Source: Chryseobacterium ureilyticum (GTDB lineage Bacteria > Bacteroidota > Bacteroidia > Flavobacteriales > Weeksellaceae). Taken from it: a DNA stretch of 64,000 bases. The stretch spans positions 248,001-312,000 of the forward strand of contig NZ_FTOL01000002.1 in NCBI RefSeq assembly GCF_900156735.1. Reading direction: 5' to 3'. Position numbers and translations under genes: made by a program. The first letter of the stretch is position 1. The number at the start of each line of letters is the position of its first letter. Under the pieces are notes generated by a model, which was not told the origin of the DNA, made no database searches, and was given only the letters and a program-made list of their open reading frames with translations. Below are positions 34,334 through 43,479 of the stretch, in pieces.

Positions 34334-34563
34334 GAAATTTCTTTGGTTATATGGTAAGGAAGATAGGGGCTGGAAAACAGAACTTATTCTACCCAATATA
34401 TTTATTGAGTAAAGCTATATACTTTATTAATTTTTACAATAATTTAAAATCAATGCATCTCATCTGCTTTCAGTTCTCGTTTTTACATCTTTCAATTTAT
34501 TTCTAAAACCTTCTTTTTTCATTAAATTTAAAATAAGGTTTGGAAGATAGCTTCAAAAGTTTG

Positions 34564-34571
34564 TAGTTTTG
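34564..34571 (+). promoter_or_regulatory. -7 element TAGTTTTG of the tetR-type gene
   Basis: Perfect TAnnTTTG; the palindromic operator-like site starts one base downstream, so a bound repressor would block this promoter. A TTTG about 21 bases upstream may be the -33 element. Confidence 0.55.
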
Positions 34572-34572
34572 C

Positions 34573-34583
34573 TAACACTGTTA
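34573..34583. promoter_or_regulatory. Operator-like palindrome copy 1 (tetR promoter)
   Basis: TAACACTGTTA: arms TAACA / TGTTA around a central C. The same site recurs three times before the RND operon. Confidence 0.6.
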
Positions 34584-34595
34584 GAAAAGAATATC

Positions 34596-35192
34596 ATGGG
34601 TCTACATGAACGTCGTCAAAGAGAAAAAGAATCCATACGTGCAAGTATCTTGCAGGCGGCATTCACTTTGGCTAAATCTGAAGGCTGGGGATCACTTTCT
34701 ATACGTAAAATAGCAGACGCTATTGAGTACAGTGCGCCCGTGGTATATGATTATTTCGAAAATAAGGAAGCTATTTTATTTGAAATTTCATTGGATGGCT
34801 TTCACAAATTACATATAGAATTATTAAAAGCTCAGCAGAAGCACAGTACACCTGAAGAACAACTTCTTGCTATTGTTGATGCTTATTGGAACTTTGCTTT
34901 TAATAATAAGGAATATTATCAACTAATGTTTGGATTGGGAATGCAATGTTGTGGAAAAGGACAGATGAAGAAAGAATTTTCATCATTCCAGGAACTTATT
35001 TACGAATGTACCTATAACATTATTGAAAAGAACGGATCGAATACGGATAATGCTTGTCATATGTCTCATGCCCTATTTTCAGCGGTGCATGGAATGATCT
35101 CTATCATGATGATGCGTACAGCAGATATTCCCTCTACTATGAATAAATCGACTTTAGATGAAACAGTTTCATCTTTTATTAAGTCTTTGTAA
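34596..35192 (+). CDS. TetR-family transcriptional regulator of the RND efflux operon
   Basis: 198 residues from ATG at 34596; a frame from 34569 would include the operator and is rejected. The N-terminal helix-turn-helix (about 10-58) reads SIRASILQAAFTLAKSEGWGSLSIRKIADAIEYSAPVVYDYFENKEAI, with the typical TetR recognition helix. The C-terminal ligand domain (about 75-198) includes IVDAYWNFAFNNKEYYQLMFGLGM, close to the TetR_C_33 or WHG type. It is followed by adaptor, pump and outer-membrane genes, and four copies of a palindrome lie at its own promoter and before the pump. An autorepressor of the pump is the natural reading. Confidence 0.9.
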   Translation: MGLHERRQREKESIRASILQAAFTLAKSEGWGSLSIRKIADAIEYSAPVVYDYFENKEAILFEISLDGFHKLHIELLKAQQKHSTPEEQLLAIVDAYWNFAFNNKEYYQLMFGLGMQCCGKGQMKKEFSSFQELIYECTYNIIEKNGSNTDNACHMSHALFSAVHGMISIMMMRTADIPSTMNKSTLDETVSSFIKSL

Positions 35193-35560
35193 TATTTTTT
35201 TGAATCAAAAATTAACACCGTTAGGAAAATTAACATTGAATTAATAAGCTCAATTGTTAAAATCATAATTTAAAAACAAAAATAAGCTATGCAAAACTCT
35301 ACTCCATTTAATTGTTAAAGAATTTTTTTTCATTACAAATTAACACTGTTAGTAAAATTAACGCACATTGCACCTCACATCTTCATATACTTAAATACAT
35401 TAAAACAATTTTCAATTATGGAAACAATCGACATAATCGAGCATTAAAAATTCTGTAATTTTTTTTGAACAAATCATTAACACTGTTAGGAAAAAAAACA
35501 GCATTTATTAGAACGAAACATTACTTAAATCTAACACTTCATTAAAAAAATTAAACCAAA
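35193..35560 (+). promoter_or_regulatory. RND operon regulatory region with three repeated operator units
   Basis: 368 bases without a gene. Three units of about 45 bases each have a T-rich run, then the palindrome, then GGAAAA or GTAAAA and often TTAAC. The palindromes are at 35213-35223 (TAACACCGTTA), 35341-35351 and 35478-35488 (both TAACACTGTTA). They are 128 and 137 bases apart, near whole numbers of helical turns. No strong TAnnTTTG is seen between the last unit and the ATG at 35561. Confidence 0.6.
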
Positions 35561-36721
35561 ATGAAAATACCTGGAAAAACAAGGTTTATTGTACTTATTT
35601 CAAGTATAATTCTTTTACAGAGCTGCACAAAGGCTGCAGAAGGATCTAATTCCGCACCGCCAGCTCCTGAACTTCCGGTTTATACCGTTATCACCTCTCC
35701 TGCTACCACTTATCAAGAATTCCCAACTGCTTTGGAAGGAAAAAACAATGTGGAAATCAGATCTCAGGTGGATGGATATCTTGACAGAATTTATGTAGAG
35801 GAAGGAGCTTATGTAAGAGCCGGACAACCTTTATTTAAAATAGATTCGAGAAGTTATGGCGAGCAGATGAATATGGCTCAGGCTAATCTTCAGGCAGCAA
35901 ATGCCAATATACAGAAAGCTAAAGTAGAAGTTGACAGGCTTCAGCCTTTGGTTGCTGCGAAAGTAGTTTCCGATGTACAGCTAAAAACGGCAAAAGCCAA
36001 TTATGAAGCGGCAGTAGCTGCAGCTTCACAGGCTAGAGCATCTGTAGGAAGCGCAAGAATCAATGTAGGATTTACCACCATTACAGCACCTGTAAGCGGA
36101 TATATTGGAAGAATCCCATTCAAAAAAGGAAGTCTGATCTCCAGAACAGATCCTAATCCTTTGACTTTATTATCGGATATCAGTGAAATTTACGCGTATT
36201 TCTCTTTAAGTGAACTTGATTTTATTGCTTTCCAGAATAAATATCCGGGAGCTACTTTAGAAGAAAAACTTAAAAATATGCCGATGGTAGACTTGGTAAT
36301 TGCTGATAACAGTACTTATCCTGAAAAAGGAAGACTGAGTATCGTAGACGGACAGTTTGATAAAACAACCGGAGCAATCAGTGTACGTGCCATTTTCCCA
36401 AATACCAACGGATCATTAAGAACCGGAAATACGGGAAGAGTTCGTATGCCTCAATTGATTTCAAATGCAGTGGTAATTCCTCAGGAGTCAACTTTTGAAA
36501 TTCAGGATAAAACGTATGTCTATGTAATGGGTAAAGATCAGAAAGTAACTGGAAAACCAATCAAAATATCCGGAAAAACAGACAGTTATTATTTTATTTC
36601 TGAAGGACTTACACCTGGAGAAAAGATTGTCTACACCGGAATCGGAAACCTGAAAGACGGCGCTTCCATCAAACCGAAAGCCATCTCTTCAGACAGTTTA
36701 TTGAGAGCAAAACCTTTGTAA
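35561..36721 (+). CDS. RND efflux periplasmic adaptor (membrane fusion protein)
   Basis: 386 residues. Lipoprotein signal MKIPGKTRFIVLISSIILLQSC (Cys22). Then the MFP order: beta-barrel strand and lipoyl half-motif VEIRSQVDGYLDRIYVEEGAYVRAGQPLFKID (about 62-94), alpha-hairpin coiled coil (about 100-165; AQANLQAANANIQKAKVEVDRL), second lipoyl half (TTITAPVSGYIGRIPFKKGSLIS), beta barrel and membrane-proximal domain to VYTGIGNLKDGASI. It is MexA/AcrA-like and links the pump below to the outer-membrane channel. It starts the operon. Confidence 0.95.
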   Translation: MKIPGKTRFIVLISSIILLQSCTKAAEGSNSAPPAPELPVYTVITSPATTYQEFPTALEGKNNVEIRSQVDGYLDRIYVEEGAYVRAGQPLFKIDSRSYGEQMNMAQANLQAANANIQKAKVEVDRLQPLVAAKVVSDVQLKTAKANYEAAVAAASQARASVGSARINVGFTTITAPVSGYIGRIPFKKGSLISRTDPNPLTLLSDISEIYAYFSLSELDFIAFQNKYPGATLEEKLKNMPMVDLVIADNSTYPEKGRLSIVDGQFDKTTGAISVRAIFPNTNGSLRTGNTGRVRMPQLISNAVVIPQESTFEIQDKTYVYVMGKDQKVTGKPIKISGKTDSYYFISEGLTPGEKIVYTGIGNLKDGASIKPKAISSDSLLRAKPL

Positions 36722-36862
36722 TAACTATTTAAGAGCAGTTTAAACCTCATCTTTTTAGCCCTTAAGTTTTAGGAATCATTATCAATTCATCGATTTTATT
36801 TTCAACTAAATCAACTTAAGTGCATTAAGAAGTGTTTAGACAACATTAAAAATAAACTTCTT

Positions 36863-39800
36863 ATGTTAAAACAATTTATAGAAAGACCGGTCCTTTCAAC
36901 GGTCATCTCCATCATACTCTTATTATTGGGAGCTTTGTCTCTCTTTAATTTGCCTATCGCACTCTTCCCGGACATTGCTCCGCCGAGTGTTCAGGTAACG
37001 GCTTTTTATCCGGGAGCAAATGCTGAAGTAGTAGCACGTTCAGTAGCAACACCTATTGAAGAAGCTGTAAACGGTGTGGAAAACATGACGTATATGACTT
37101 CCAACTCAAGTAATGACGGTACTATGACCTTGAGCGTTTTCTTTAAGCAGGGATCTGATCCTGATAATGCTGCCGTAAACGTACAAAATCGTGTATCCAA
37201 AGCAATGAGCCAGCTTCCTCAGGAAGTGGTACAAGCAGGAATTTCCACACAGAAAGTTCAGAATAGTATGATCATGTTTATGGGATTATCCAGTGAGGAT
37301 CCAAAACAATATGATGAGCTTTTCTTACAGAATTATCTTAAGATCAACGTAATTCCACAGATTCAGCGTATTCCAGGAGTTGCACAGGCGCAGGTTTTCG
37401 GAACCAGAGATTACTCTATGAGAATCTGGCTAAAACCAGATAGACTGGCTGCCAACAATCTTTCTCCACAGGAAGTTTTGAATGCCATTAAAGACCACAA
37501 CCTTGAAGCTGCTCCAGGACGTCTTGGGCAGGGAAGCAAGGAAACTTATGAATATATCCTTAAATATAAAGGTAAGCTGAATAAAGGTGAAGACTATGAA
37601 AGCATCGCCATTAAAGCAAATAGCGACGGATCATTCTTAAGATTAAAGGATGTTGCAAGAGTAGAATTCGGTTCTTACACCTATACAGCAACCAACAGAG
37701 TAGACGGAAAACCGGTTGCGGGATTTGCCATCCTTCAAACTGCAGGTTCCAACGCAAATGAGATCCTTACTGAGATTGAAAAGCAGGTAAAAGTAATGGA
37801 AACCTCTCTTCCAAAAGGAGTGAAGCCTATTATCATGTATAATTCCAAGGATTTCCTTGATGCTTCTATCCATCAGGTAGTAGAAACATTGGTTATTGCA
37901 TTCATTTTGGTATTTATTGTAGTGTATATTTTCCTTCAGGATTTCAGATCAACTTTAATTCCAGCCATTGCAGTTCCTGTAGCGATTATTGGGACTTTCT
38001 TCTTCCTTCAGTTATTTGGGTTCAGTATCAATATGCTTACTTTATTTGCTTTGGTACTTGCTATCGGTATTGTAGTAGATGATGCGATTGTAGTAGTAGA
38101 AGCCGTCCATTCCAAAATGGAACAGACGGGAATGCCTGTAGAACATGCAACGATGAACTCTATGAGTGAAATCTCAGGAGCGATTATTTCCATTACATTG
38201 GTAATGTGTGCGGTATTTATTCCTGTTGGATTCATGCAAGGACCTGCCGGAGTTTTCTACAGACAGTTTGCCTTTACATTAGCTATTGCTATTATGATCT
38301 CCGCAGTAAATGCATTGACATTAAGCCCAGCATTATGTGCCTTATTCCTAAACGATCCTCAGGGAGAACACGGTGAACATGGTCATAAAAAAGGTTTTGG
38401 AGCGAGATTTTTCAATGCATTTAATGCCAGCTTCAACAACATGACTAAAAAATATATTTATAGCCTTAAGTTTTTAATTAAAAATAAATGGGTAGCCATT
38501 GGAGGTCTTGTTGTGATAACAGCTGTAAGTATTTTCATGATTAAAAAAGCTCCTTCAGGATTTATTCCAACGGAAGATCAAGGATTTGTACTTTATGCAG
38601 TAAATACTCCTCCGGGAAGTTCATTAGAAAGAACCCATAATGCTACCGCGCAGATTGATAAAATTATTAACGGAGAAAAAGCAACCAATCACCTTTGGGT
38701 AGCGGATGGAATGAACTTCATCAGTAATGCCAATGCTTCTCCTTACTCTGCGGGTTTCATCAAACTTAAAGATTATGATAAACGTGGAGAAATGAAAGAT
38801 CCTGATCAGATTGCTGCTACTTTGACAGGAAAAGTAAGCCAGGTGAAAGATGCCAACGCCTTCTTCTTCAACTTCCCAACTATTCAGGGATTTGGTAACG
38901 TTTCCGGTTTTGAATTTATGCTTCAGGATAAAACCAACGGATCTTTTGAGCAATTGGGAACAACAACTCAACAGTTCATTGGTGAATTGATGAAACGCCC
39001 GGAAATTGCATTTGCCTTCACAACCTATGCAGCCGGAAATCCACAATATACGATCAATGTAGATACGGATAAAGCTAATCAGCTAGGAGTTTCTGTAACA
39101 GAATTAATGCAAACCATGCAGATTTATTACGGAAGTAGCTTCGTTTCAGATTTCAACAGATTCGGAAAATACTACAGAGTAATGGCTCAGGCGGACATTC
39201 CTTATCGTACGGATATTAATTCCTTGGAAGGAATTTATGTTAAAAATAAATCTGGAGAAATGGTTCCTGCCAAGACTTTAGTGACCTTGAAAAGAACGTT
39301 CGGTCCTGAAACAGTGACGAGAAACAATCTATTCAACGCTGTAACGATCAATGGTACACCAAAACCTGGATATAGTACCGGAGATGCCATCAAAGCAGTT
39401 GAAGAAGTAGCAAAACAATCTTTACCAAGAGGCTATGGTTATGAATGGACAGGAATTACCCGTGAAGAGATCAAAACTGGTGGGCAAACCACTTTTATCT
39501 TCCTTTTAAGTATCCTTTTTGTTTATTTCTTATTGGCAGCACAGTATGAAAGTTACATCCTTCCGTTTGCTATTATTCTAACGATTCCAACAGGAATTTT
39601 CGGAGTATTTGCCTTCACAGGGCTGGCGGGAATTGATAATAACATCTATGTACAGGTTGGATTAATCATGCTGGTTGGATTATTGGCTAAAAATGCCATC
39701 CTGATCGTAGAATTTGCTGTACAGCGAAGAAAAGCAGGAAGATCATTAATAGAATCTGCTCTTCAGGCATCAAGATTACGTTTAAGACCTATCTTAATGA

Positions 39801-40048
39801 CCTCTTTTGCCTTCATTGTGGGTATGCTTCCTCTGGTTTGGACACAAGGTGCTTCTGCAAAAGGAAATCATTCCATCGGATACAGTACTGTAGGAGGAAT
39901 GCTCACAGGAGTAGTATTCGGGATTTTCATTATTCCGGTAATGTATGTTGTTTTCCAGTATCTGCATGAAAAAATGCCAAGCAGAAAGAAAAAAAGACTT
40001 CTGAAAAAACAAATGGAGGAAGAACTTTTAGCTTCAACGATTAATTAA
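36863..40048 (+). CDS. RND multidrug efflux pump, HAE1 family (AcrB/MexF-like)
   Basis: 1061 residues, the usual size. Twelve transmembrane segments and two large periplasmic loops. N-terminus MLKQFIERPVLSTVISIILLLLGALSLFNLPIALFPDIAPPSVQV is typical. The proton relay is present: the Asp pair in GIVVDDAIVVVEAV (about 406-408) and the Lys in GLLAKNAILIVEFAVQRRKAGRS (about 940). A short His-rich stretch (GEHGEHGHKKG, about 500) lies in the cytoplasmic loop between the two halves. It follows the adaptor by 141 bases and precedes the TolC-type gene, forming a tripartite drug or solvent exporter; the substrate is unknown. Confidence 0.97.
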   Translation: MLKQFIERPVLSTVISIILLLLGALSLFNLPIALFPDIAPPSVQVTAFYPGANAEVVARSVATPIEEAVNGVENMTYMTSNSSNDGTMTLSVFFKQGSDPDNAAVNVQNRVSKAMSQLPQEVVQAGISTQKVQNSMIMFMGLSSEDPKQYDELFLQNYLKINVIPQIQRIPGVAQAQVFGTRDYSMRIWLKPDRLAANNLSPQEVLNAIKDHNLEAAPGRLGQGSKETYEYILKYKGKLNKGEDYESIAIKANSDGSFLRLKDVARVEFGSYTYTATNRVDGKPVAGFAILQTAGSNANEILTEIEKQVKVMETSLPKGVKPIIMYNSKDFLDASIHQVVETLVIAFILVFIVVYIFLQDFRSTLIPAIAVPVAIIGTFFFLQLFGFSINMLTLFALVLAIGIVVDDAIVVVEAVHSKMEQTGMPVEHATMNSMSEISGAIISITLVMCAVFIPVGFMQGPAGVFYRQFAFTLAIAIMISAVNALTLSPALCALFLNDPQGEHGEHGHKKGFGARFFNAFNASFNNMTKKYIYSLKFLIKNKWVAIGGLVVITAVSIFMIKKAPSGFIPTEDQGFVLYAVNTPPGSSLERTHNATAQIDKIINGEKATNHLWVADGMNFISNANASPYSAGFIKLKDYDKRGEMKDPDQIAATLTGKVSQVKDANAFFFNFPTIQGFGNVSGFEFMLQDKTNGSFEQLGTTTQQFIGELMKRPEIAFAFTTYAAGNPQYTINVDTDKANQLGVSVTELMQTMQIYYGSSFVSDFNRFGKYYRVMAQADIPYRTDINSLEGIYVKNKSGEMVPAKTLVTLKRTFGPETVTRNNLFNAVTINGTPKPGYSTGDAIKAVEEVAKQSLPRGYGYEWTGITREEIKTGGQTTFIFLLSILFVYFLLAAQYESYILPFAIILTIPTGIFGVFAFTGLAGIDNNIYVQVGLIMLVGLLAKNAILIVEFAVQRRKAGRSLIESALQASRLRLRPILMTSFAFIVGMLPLVWTQGASAKGNHSIGYSTVGGMLTGVVFGIFIIPVMYVVFQYLHEKMPSRKKKRLLKKQMEEELLASTIN

Positions 40049-40183
40049 ATGATACAGAAGAAGGGTTTATAAATCACAAAATATTTTTAGAATAACACTT
40101 AAGTAATTTTAAACTTAAAAACATCTGTATAATCTGTGGTAGACAATAAACCTCAACATTATTTAAGTCATTAAACCAAAACT

Positions 40184-41596
40184 ATGAAAAGACTAAAAAA
40201 TATTATATTAACATTCGCCATAGCTTTAGGATCTGTTTCGTGTGTGTCAAAACTGGCATACGCGGAGCCAGATCTCCCGCTACCAGAAAAATTTCAGTAC
40301 ACAGCAACTGCTGATACAGCAAGTATTGCCAATCTGGAATGGAAACAGTTTTTCAACGATCCTATTTTACAGGAACTGATTGAAAAAGGAATTAAAAACA
40401 ATTATGATCTTCAGATTGCCTTAAAGCAGGTTGCTTCTTCACAGGAAAAACTGAAACAGGCAAAATATATGCAATATCCTGATGTTGGTTTTGGAGTAGC
40501 AGCTCAGATTTCAAAGCCTTCAAAAAACAGCATGAACGGACAAAGCTTGAATTTATTTTTAGGTCAAAGTCATGTTGAAGATTATAACGCAGCTTTTAAT
40601 TTATCATGGGAAGCAGACATCTGGGGAAAAATTAAAAACCAACAGGAAGTTTCAAGAATGCAATATCTGCAGACCTATGAAGGTTCAAAAGCTATTCAGA
40701 CACAAGTAGTAGCGGCAATTGCTCAAGGATATTACAACCTTTTGATGCTTGATAAACAATTAAGTATTGCAAAATCTAATTTAGAATTGAGTAATAACAC
40801 CTTGATGATCACACAAAAAATGTGGGAAAGCGGAGACACAACATCTTTGGGAGTGCAACAGGCTAGTGCTCAAAAGCAGGCAACAGAACTTCTGATTTCA
40901 CAATTGGAACAGAATATTGCCATACAGGAAAATGCTTTAAGTATCCTTGTTGGAGAAACCCCTAATAAAGTCAACAGAACTATCGAAATGTCTGACACTT
41001 CCTTACCTCAGAATATCATGGCTGGACTTCCCGCAGCAATGGTAAGCCGTAGACCGGATGTACGTCAGCAGGAATTGGTTCTACTGGAATCTAATGCCAT
41101 GGTTGGAATTGCACAGGCAAATATGTATCCTGCGTTAAAGATTACAGCCAACGGTGGAGTGAATTCTTTTAAAATTGATAACTGGTTTCAGATTCCGGCA
41201 TCATTATTTGGGTCTGTCTTAGGAGGAATTACACAACCTATTTTCCAGAAAAGACAACTGAAAACAGATTTTGAAGTAGCAAAAATTCAGAGAGAGAAAA
41301 ATGTATTAGCATTCCGTCAAGCAGTTTTAAATGCTGTAGGCGAAGTTTCTGATGCATTGGTTTCTAATGAAAATTTAAAAGTTCAGGAGCAAAAAGCAAA
41401 TGAGCAATCCACCACATTAAAAGATGGAATTAAAAGTGCACAACTTCTTTACAGAGGAGGTTCAGCCAATTATCTTGAAGTGATTACCGCACAAGGAAAT
41501 TCTCTTCAGGCAGAATTGAACCTTGCTTCCATTAAAAGACAAAGATTAAGCAGCATTGTAGATTTATACAGAGCGCTGGGCGGCGGTTGGAAGTAG
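40184..41596 (+). CDS. TolC/OprM-family outer-membrane efflux channel
   Basis: 470 residues. The N-terminus (MKRLKNIILTFAIALGSVSC) is a lipoprotein signal with Cys20, as in OprM/NodT. Two OEP repeats (about 60-260 and 275-465) contain the typical WKQFFNDPILQELIEKGIKNNYDLQIALKQV, NAAFNLSWEADIWGKIKNQQEVS, LPAAMVSRRPDVRQQELVL and LYRGGSANYLEVITAQGNSLQAEL segments. It forms the trimeric channel for the adaptor and pump upstream. The last gene of the operon, with its terminator reaching into the end of the convergent gene. Confidence 0.95.
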   Translation: MKRLKNIILTFAIALGSVSCVSKLAYAEPDLPLPEKFQYTATADTASIANLEWKQFFNDPILQELIEKGIKNNYDLQIALKQVASSQEKLKQAKYMQYPDVGFGVAAQISKPSKNSMNGQSLNLFLGQSHVEDYNAAFNLSWEADIWGKIKNQQEVSRMQYLQTYEGSKAIQTQVVAAIAQGYYNLLMLDKQLSIAKSNLELSNNTLMITQKMWESGDTTSLGVQQASAQKQATELLISQLEQNIAIQENALSILVGETPNKVNRTIEMSDTSLPQNIMAGLPAAMVSRRPDVRQQELVLLESNAMVGIAQANMYPALKITANGGVNSFKIDNWFQIPASLFGSVLGGITQPIFQKRQLKTDFEVAKIQREKNVLAFRQAVLNAVGEVSDALVSNENLKVQEQKANEQSTTLKDGIKSAQLLYRGGSANYLEVITAQGNSLQAELNLASIKRQRLSSIVDLYRALGGGWK

Positions 41597-41615
41597 TAAA
41601 TTTAATTATATTGTT

Positions 41616-41648
41616 TGAGATGCGGTCTTTAGGGACTGCATTTTTTAT
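41616..41648. terminator. Terminator overlapping the end of the LpxA-like gene
   Basis: Hairpin ATGCGGTC / GACTGCAT with one mismatch, then T. It ends the efflux operon and its 3' arm encodes the last codons of the minus-strand gene. Confidence 0.65.
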
Positions 41649-42258
41649 TTTGCTGAAGTACCTGTTCAACTAATTCTAATCTTTTAACAATCGTTTTTTT
41701 ATGTAAAATAGTTCCTGGAGATAGAACAGCATTGGCTCCAATTTTAGAATCATCCCCTACCAATGATCCAAATTTATGTATATCAGTATATATTACTTCA
41801 TCATTATAGATCACTGAAATATTTTTCTCTTCTCTTTCGTTAAAATGATTCGCGCAAATAGATCCTGCTTCAAAATTTACATTCTTACCAATAATACTAT
41901 TTCCAATATAATTAAAATGGGCTGTAGCAGAATGATCAAGAATTATAGATTGTTTAATTTCAGAACTTGGTCCAATATTTACAGATTTACCAAGAAATAT
42001 AGGTCCTCTCAAATAAGCATACGCTCCTACTCTACAATTTTCATTGATTATTATGGTTCCTTTTAGAATTGCCCCCTCTTCTATGTCTGCAGATTTATGA
42101 ATAGCAATATTTCCATTGATAATATAATTCTCTGATAAGGTTTTTAATTTTTCAATTAATAGTACATCTAACTGATTGGTTATTTCCCATGGAGATTTAT
42201 TTTTGGTGTTAAAGACTTCAGCATCGAAATCACTTATAAAATCCTTTACTTCAATCAT
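41629..42258 (-). CDS. LpxA-like left-handed beta-helix protein (nucleotidyltransferase-like fold)
   Basis: 209 residues. After a short N-terminal helical part (1-50; ITNQLDVLLIEKLKTLSENYIING) come hexapeptide repeats (about 52-190; IHKSADIEEGAILKGTIIINENCRVGAYAYLRGPIFLGKSVNIGPSSEIKQSI...), with VGDDSKIGANAVLSPGTIL at the C-terminal end. This is the fold of LpxA/GlmU-C acyltransferases, and related proteins are annotated LpxA-family transferase. The His usually catalytic may be in ILDHSATAHFNYIGNS, but no specific function can be given. It lies 4 bases after miaA and is co-transcribed with it. Confidence 0.8.
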   Translation of the reverse strand: MIEVKDFISDFDAEVFNTKNKSPWEITNQLDVLLIEKLKTLSENYIINGNIAIHKSADIEEGAILKGTIIINENCRVGAYAYLRGPIFLGKSVNIGPSSEIKQSIILDHSATAHFNYIGNSIIGKNVNFEAGSICANHFNEREEKNISVIYNDEVIYTDIHKFGSLVGDDSKIGANAVLSPGTILHKKTIVKRLELVEQVLQQNKKCSP

Positions 42259-42262
42259 AATA

Positions 42263-43192
42263 TTACTGCTTTGTTAGTTTTATCTGAGTTAATATATATT
42301 CAATCAATTGGACATAATCCTCTTGAGAATATCCAACTTGTAAATAATGAATATCATCAGCCTTCCTATACCATGTCAATTGACGTTTGGCATATCGACG
42401 GCTGTTCTTTTTAATCTCAGAAACGGCAAAATCAAGATCCCATTCTCCATCAAAGTATTTGAATAATTCAGAATAACCAACCGTATTCAAAGCAGTCAAT
42501 CCTTTGAATTTCTCTAAGCCCCTCACTTCATCCAAAAGCCCCTTTTCCATCATAATATCAACTCTTCGGTTGATTCTGTCATACAATTCTTCTCTTGGTG
42601 CTTCAATCCCTATTCTAATCACATTGAAATCTCTGGAATCCTGGGAAACAGCAATCTGTTCAGAATATTTTTTATCCGTTTGCCAGATAACATCTATAGC
42701 ACGTAAAAGTCTTCGGTGGTTGTGAATATCCACCACTCCGAAATACTCAGGATCTAATTCTTTTAAAATTTCCTGAAGTTTTTCTATTCCTTCCTCATCC
42801 ATGATATTCTGAAGTTTCTCCTGATTTTCAATATCAGCTTCAGGCAGATCATTCAGTCCTTCAATCACTGCTTTTTCATACATCATACTTCCGCCAACAA
42901 GAATGACGGTATCATGATTTTGGAAAAGTTCATTAAGTTTTTTCAGGGCATCTTCTTCATATTGCCCGATGGAATAGTATTCTTCTACGGAAAGATTTCC
43001 GATAAAATGATGAGGTGCTTCAGCCAGCTCCTCGTCAGAAGGTGATGCTGTTCCAATTTTCATTTCCTTAAAAAACTGTCTGGAATCACAGGAAACAATC
43101 TCAGTGTTGAAATGTTTTGCCAGATCAATTGCCAGTTTTGTTTTACCAATTCCGGTGGGTCCTACTACAGAAATTAAATTTTTCTTTTTCAC
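42263..43192 (-). CDS. miaA: tRNA dimethylallyltransferase
   Basis: 309 residues, GTG start. Transfers a dimethylallyl group to A37 of tRNAs reading UNN codons. P-loop VVGPTGIGKTKLAIDLAKHF at 9-28, then EIVSCDSRQFFKEMKIGTASPSDEE (DSxQ motif), PHHFIGNLSVEEYYSIGQYEEDA, the VGGSMMYEKAVIEGLNDLP motif and the C-terminal NSRRYAKRQLTWYRK (about 270-285). Length is normal. The ATG form is not available at the family N-terminus (MKKKNLISVVG), so GTG is the start. The 287 bases between it and yicC hold only the two promoters' DNA. Confidence 0.96.
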   Translation of the reverse strand: MKKKNLISVVGPTGIGKTKLAIDLAKHFNTEIVSCDSRQFFKEMKIGTASPSDEELAEAPHHFIGNLSVEEYYSIGQYEEDALKKLNELFQNHDTVILVGGSMMYEKAVIEGLNDLPEADIENQEKLQNIMDEEGIEKLQEILKELDPEYFGVVDIHNHRRLLRAIDVIWQTDKKYSEQIAVSQDSRDFNVIRIGIEAPREELYDRINRRVDIMMEKGLLDEVRGLEKFKGLTALNTVGYSELFKYFDGEWDLDFAVSEIKKNSRRYAKRQLTWYRKADDIHYLQVGYSQEDYVQLIEYILTQIKLTKQ

Positions 43193-43454
43193 AGCGCTAA
43201 TTTACAAAAATGGGTTTATTTCAATTTTTATTTTTAAATACAAAAAGCTACGAATTGTTTTGAACCATTCAAATTTCAATGAAGAAGTTGAGAATATTAA
43301 GATAAACTTCCCTTTTAGCATAATGCTTATAAAAATCTATCCGATTTTTTTCTTAATTAAACTTAACGGCTTAAATATTTTTCAAAGTTTAAAATTAAAT
43401 AACCAGAACCTTTATGTTGAAATTTCATTGTATTACATTATACACTTAAATGTT

Positions 43455-43462
43455 TATCTTTG
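43455..43462 (+). promoter_or_regulatory. -7 element TATCTTTG before yicC
   Basis: Perfect TAnnTTTG, 17 bases before the yicC ATG. Confidence 0.6.
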
Positions 43463-43479
43463 TAGAACAATAAAAAACT

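Noticed and set aside
35193-35560. CRISPR-like array before the RND operon
   Set aside because: Only three units, palindromic core matching the regulator's promoter site, irregular spacing and no cas genes; operators explain it.
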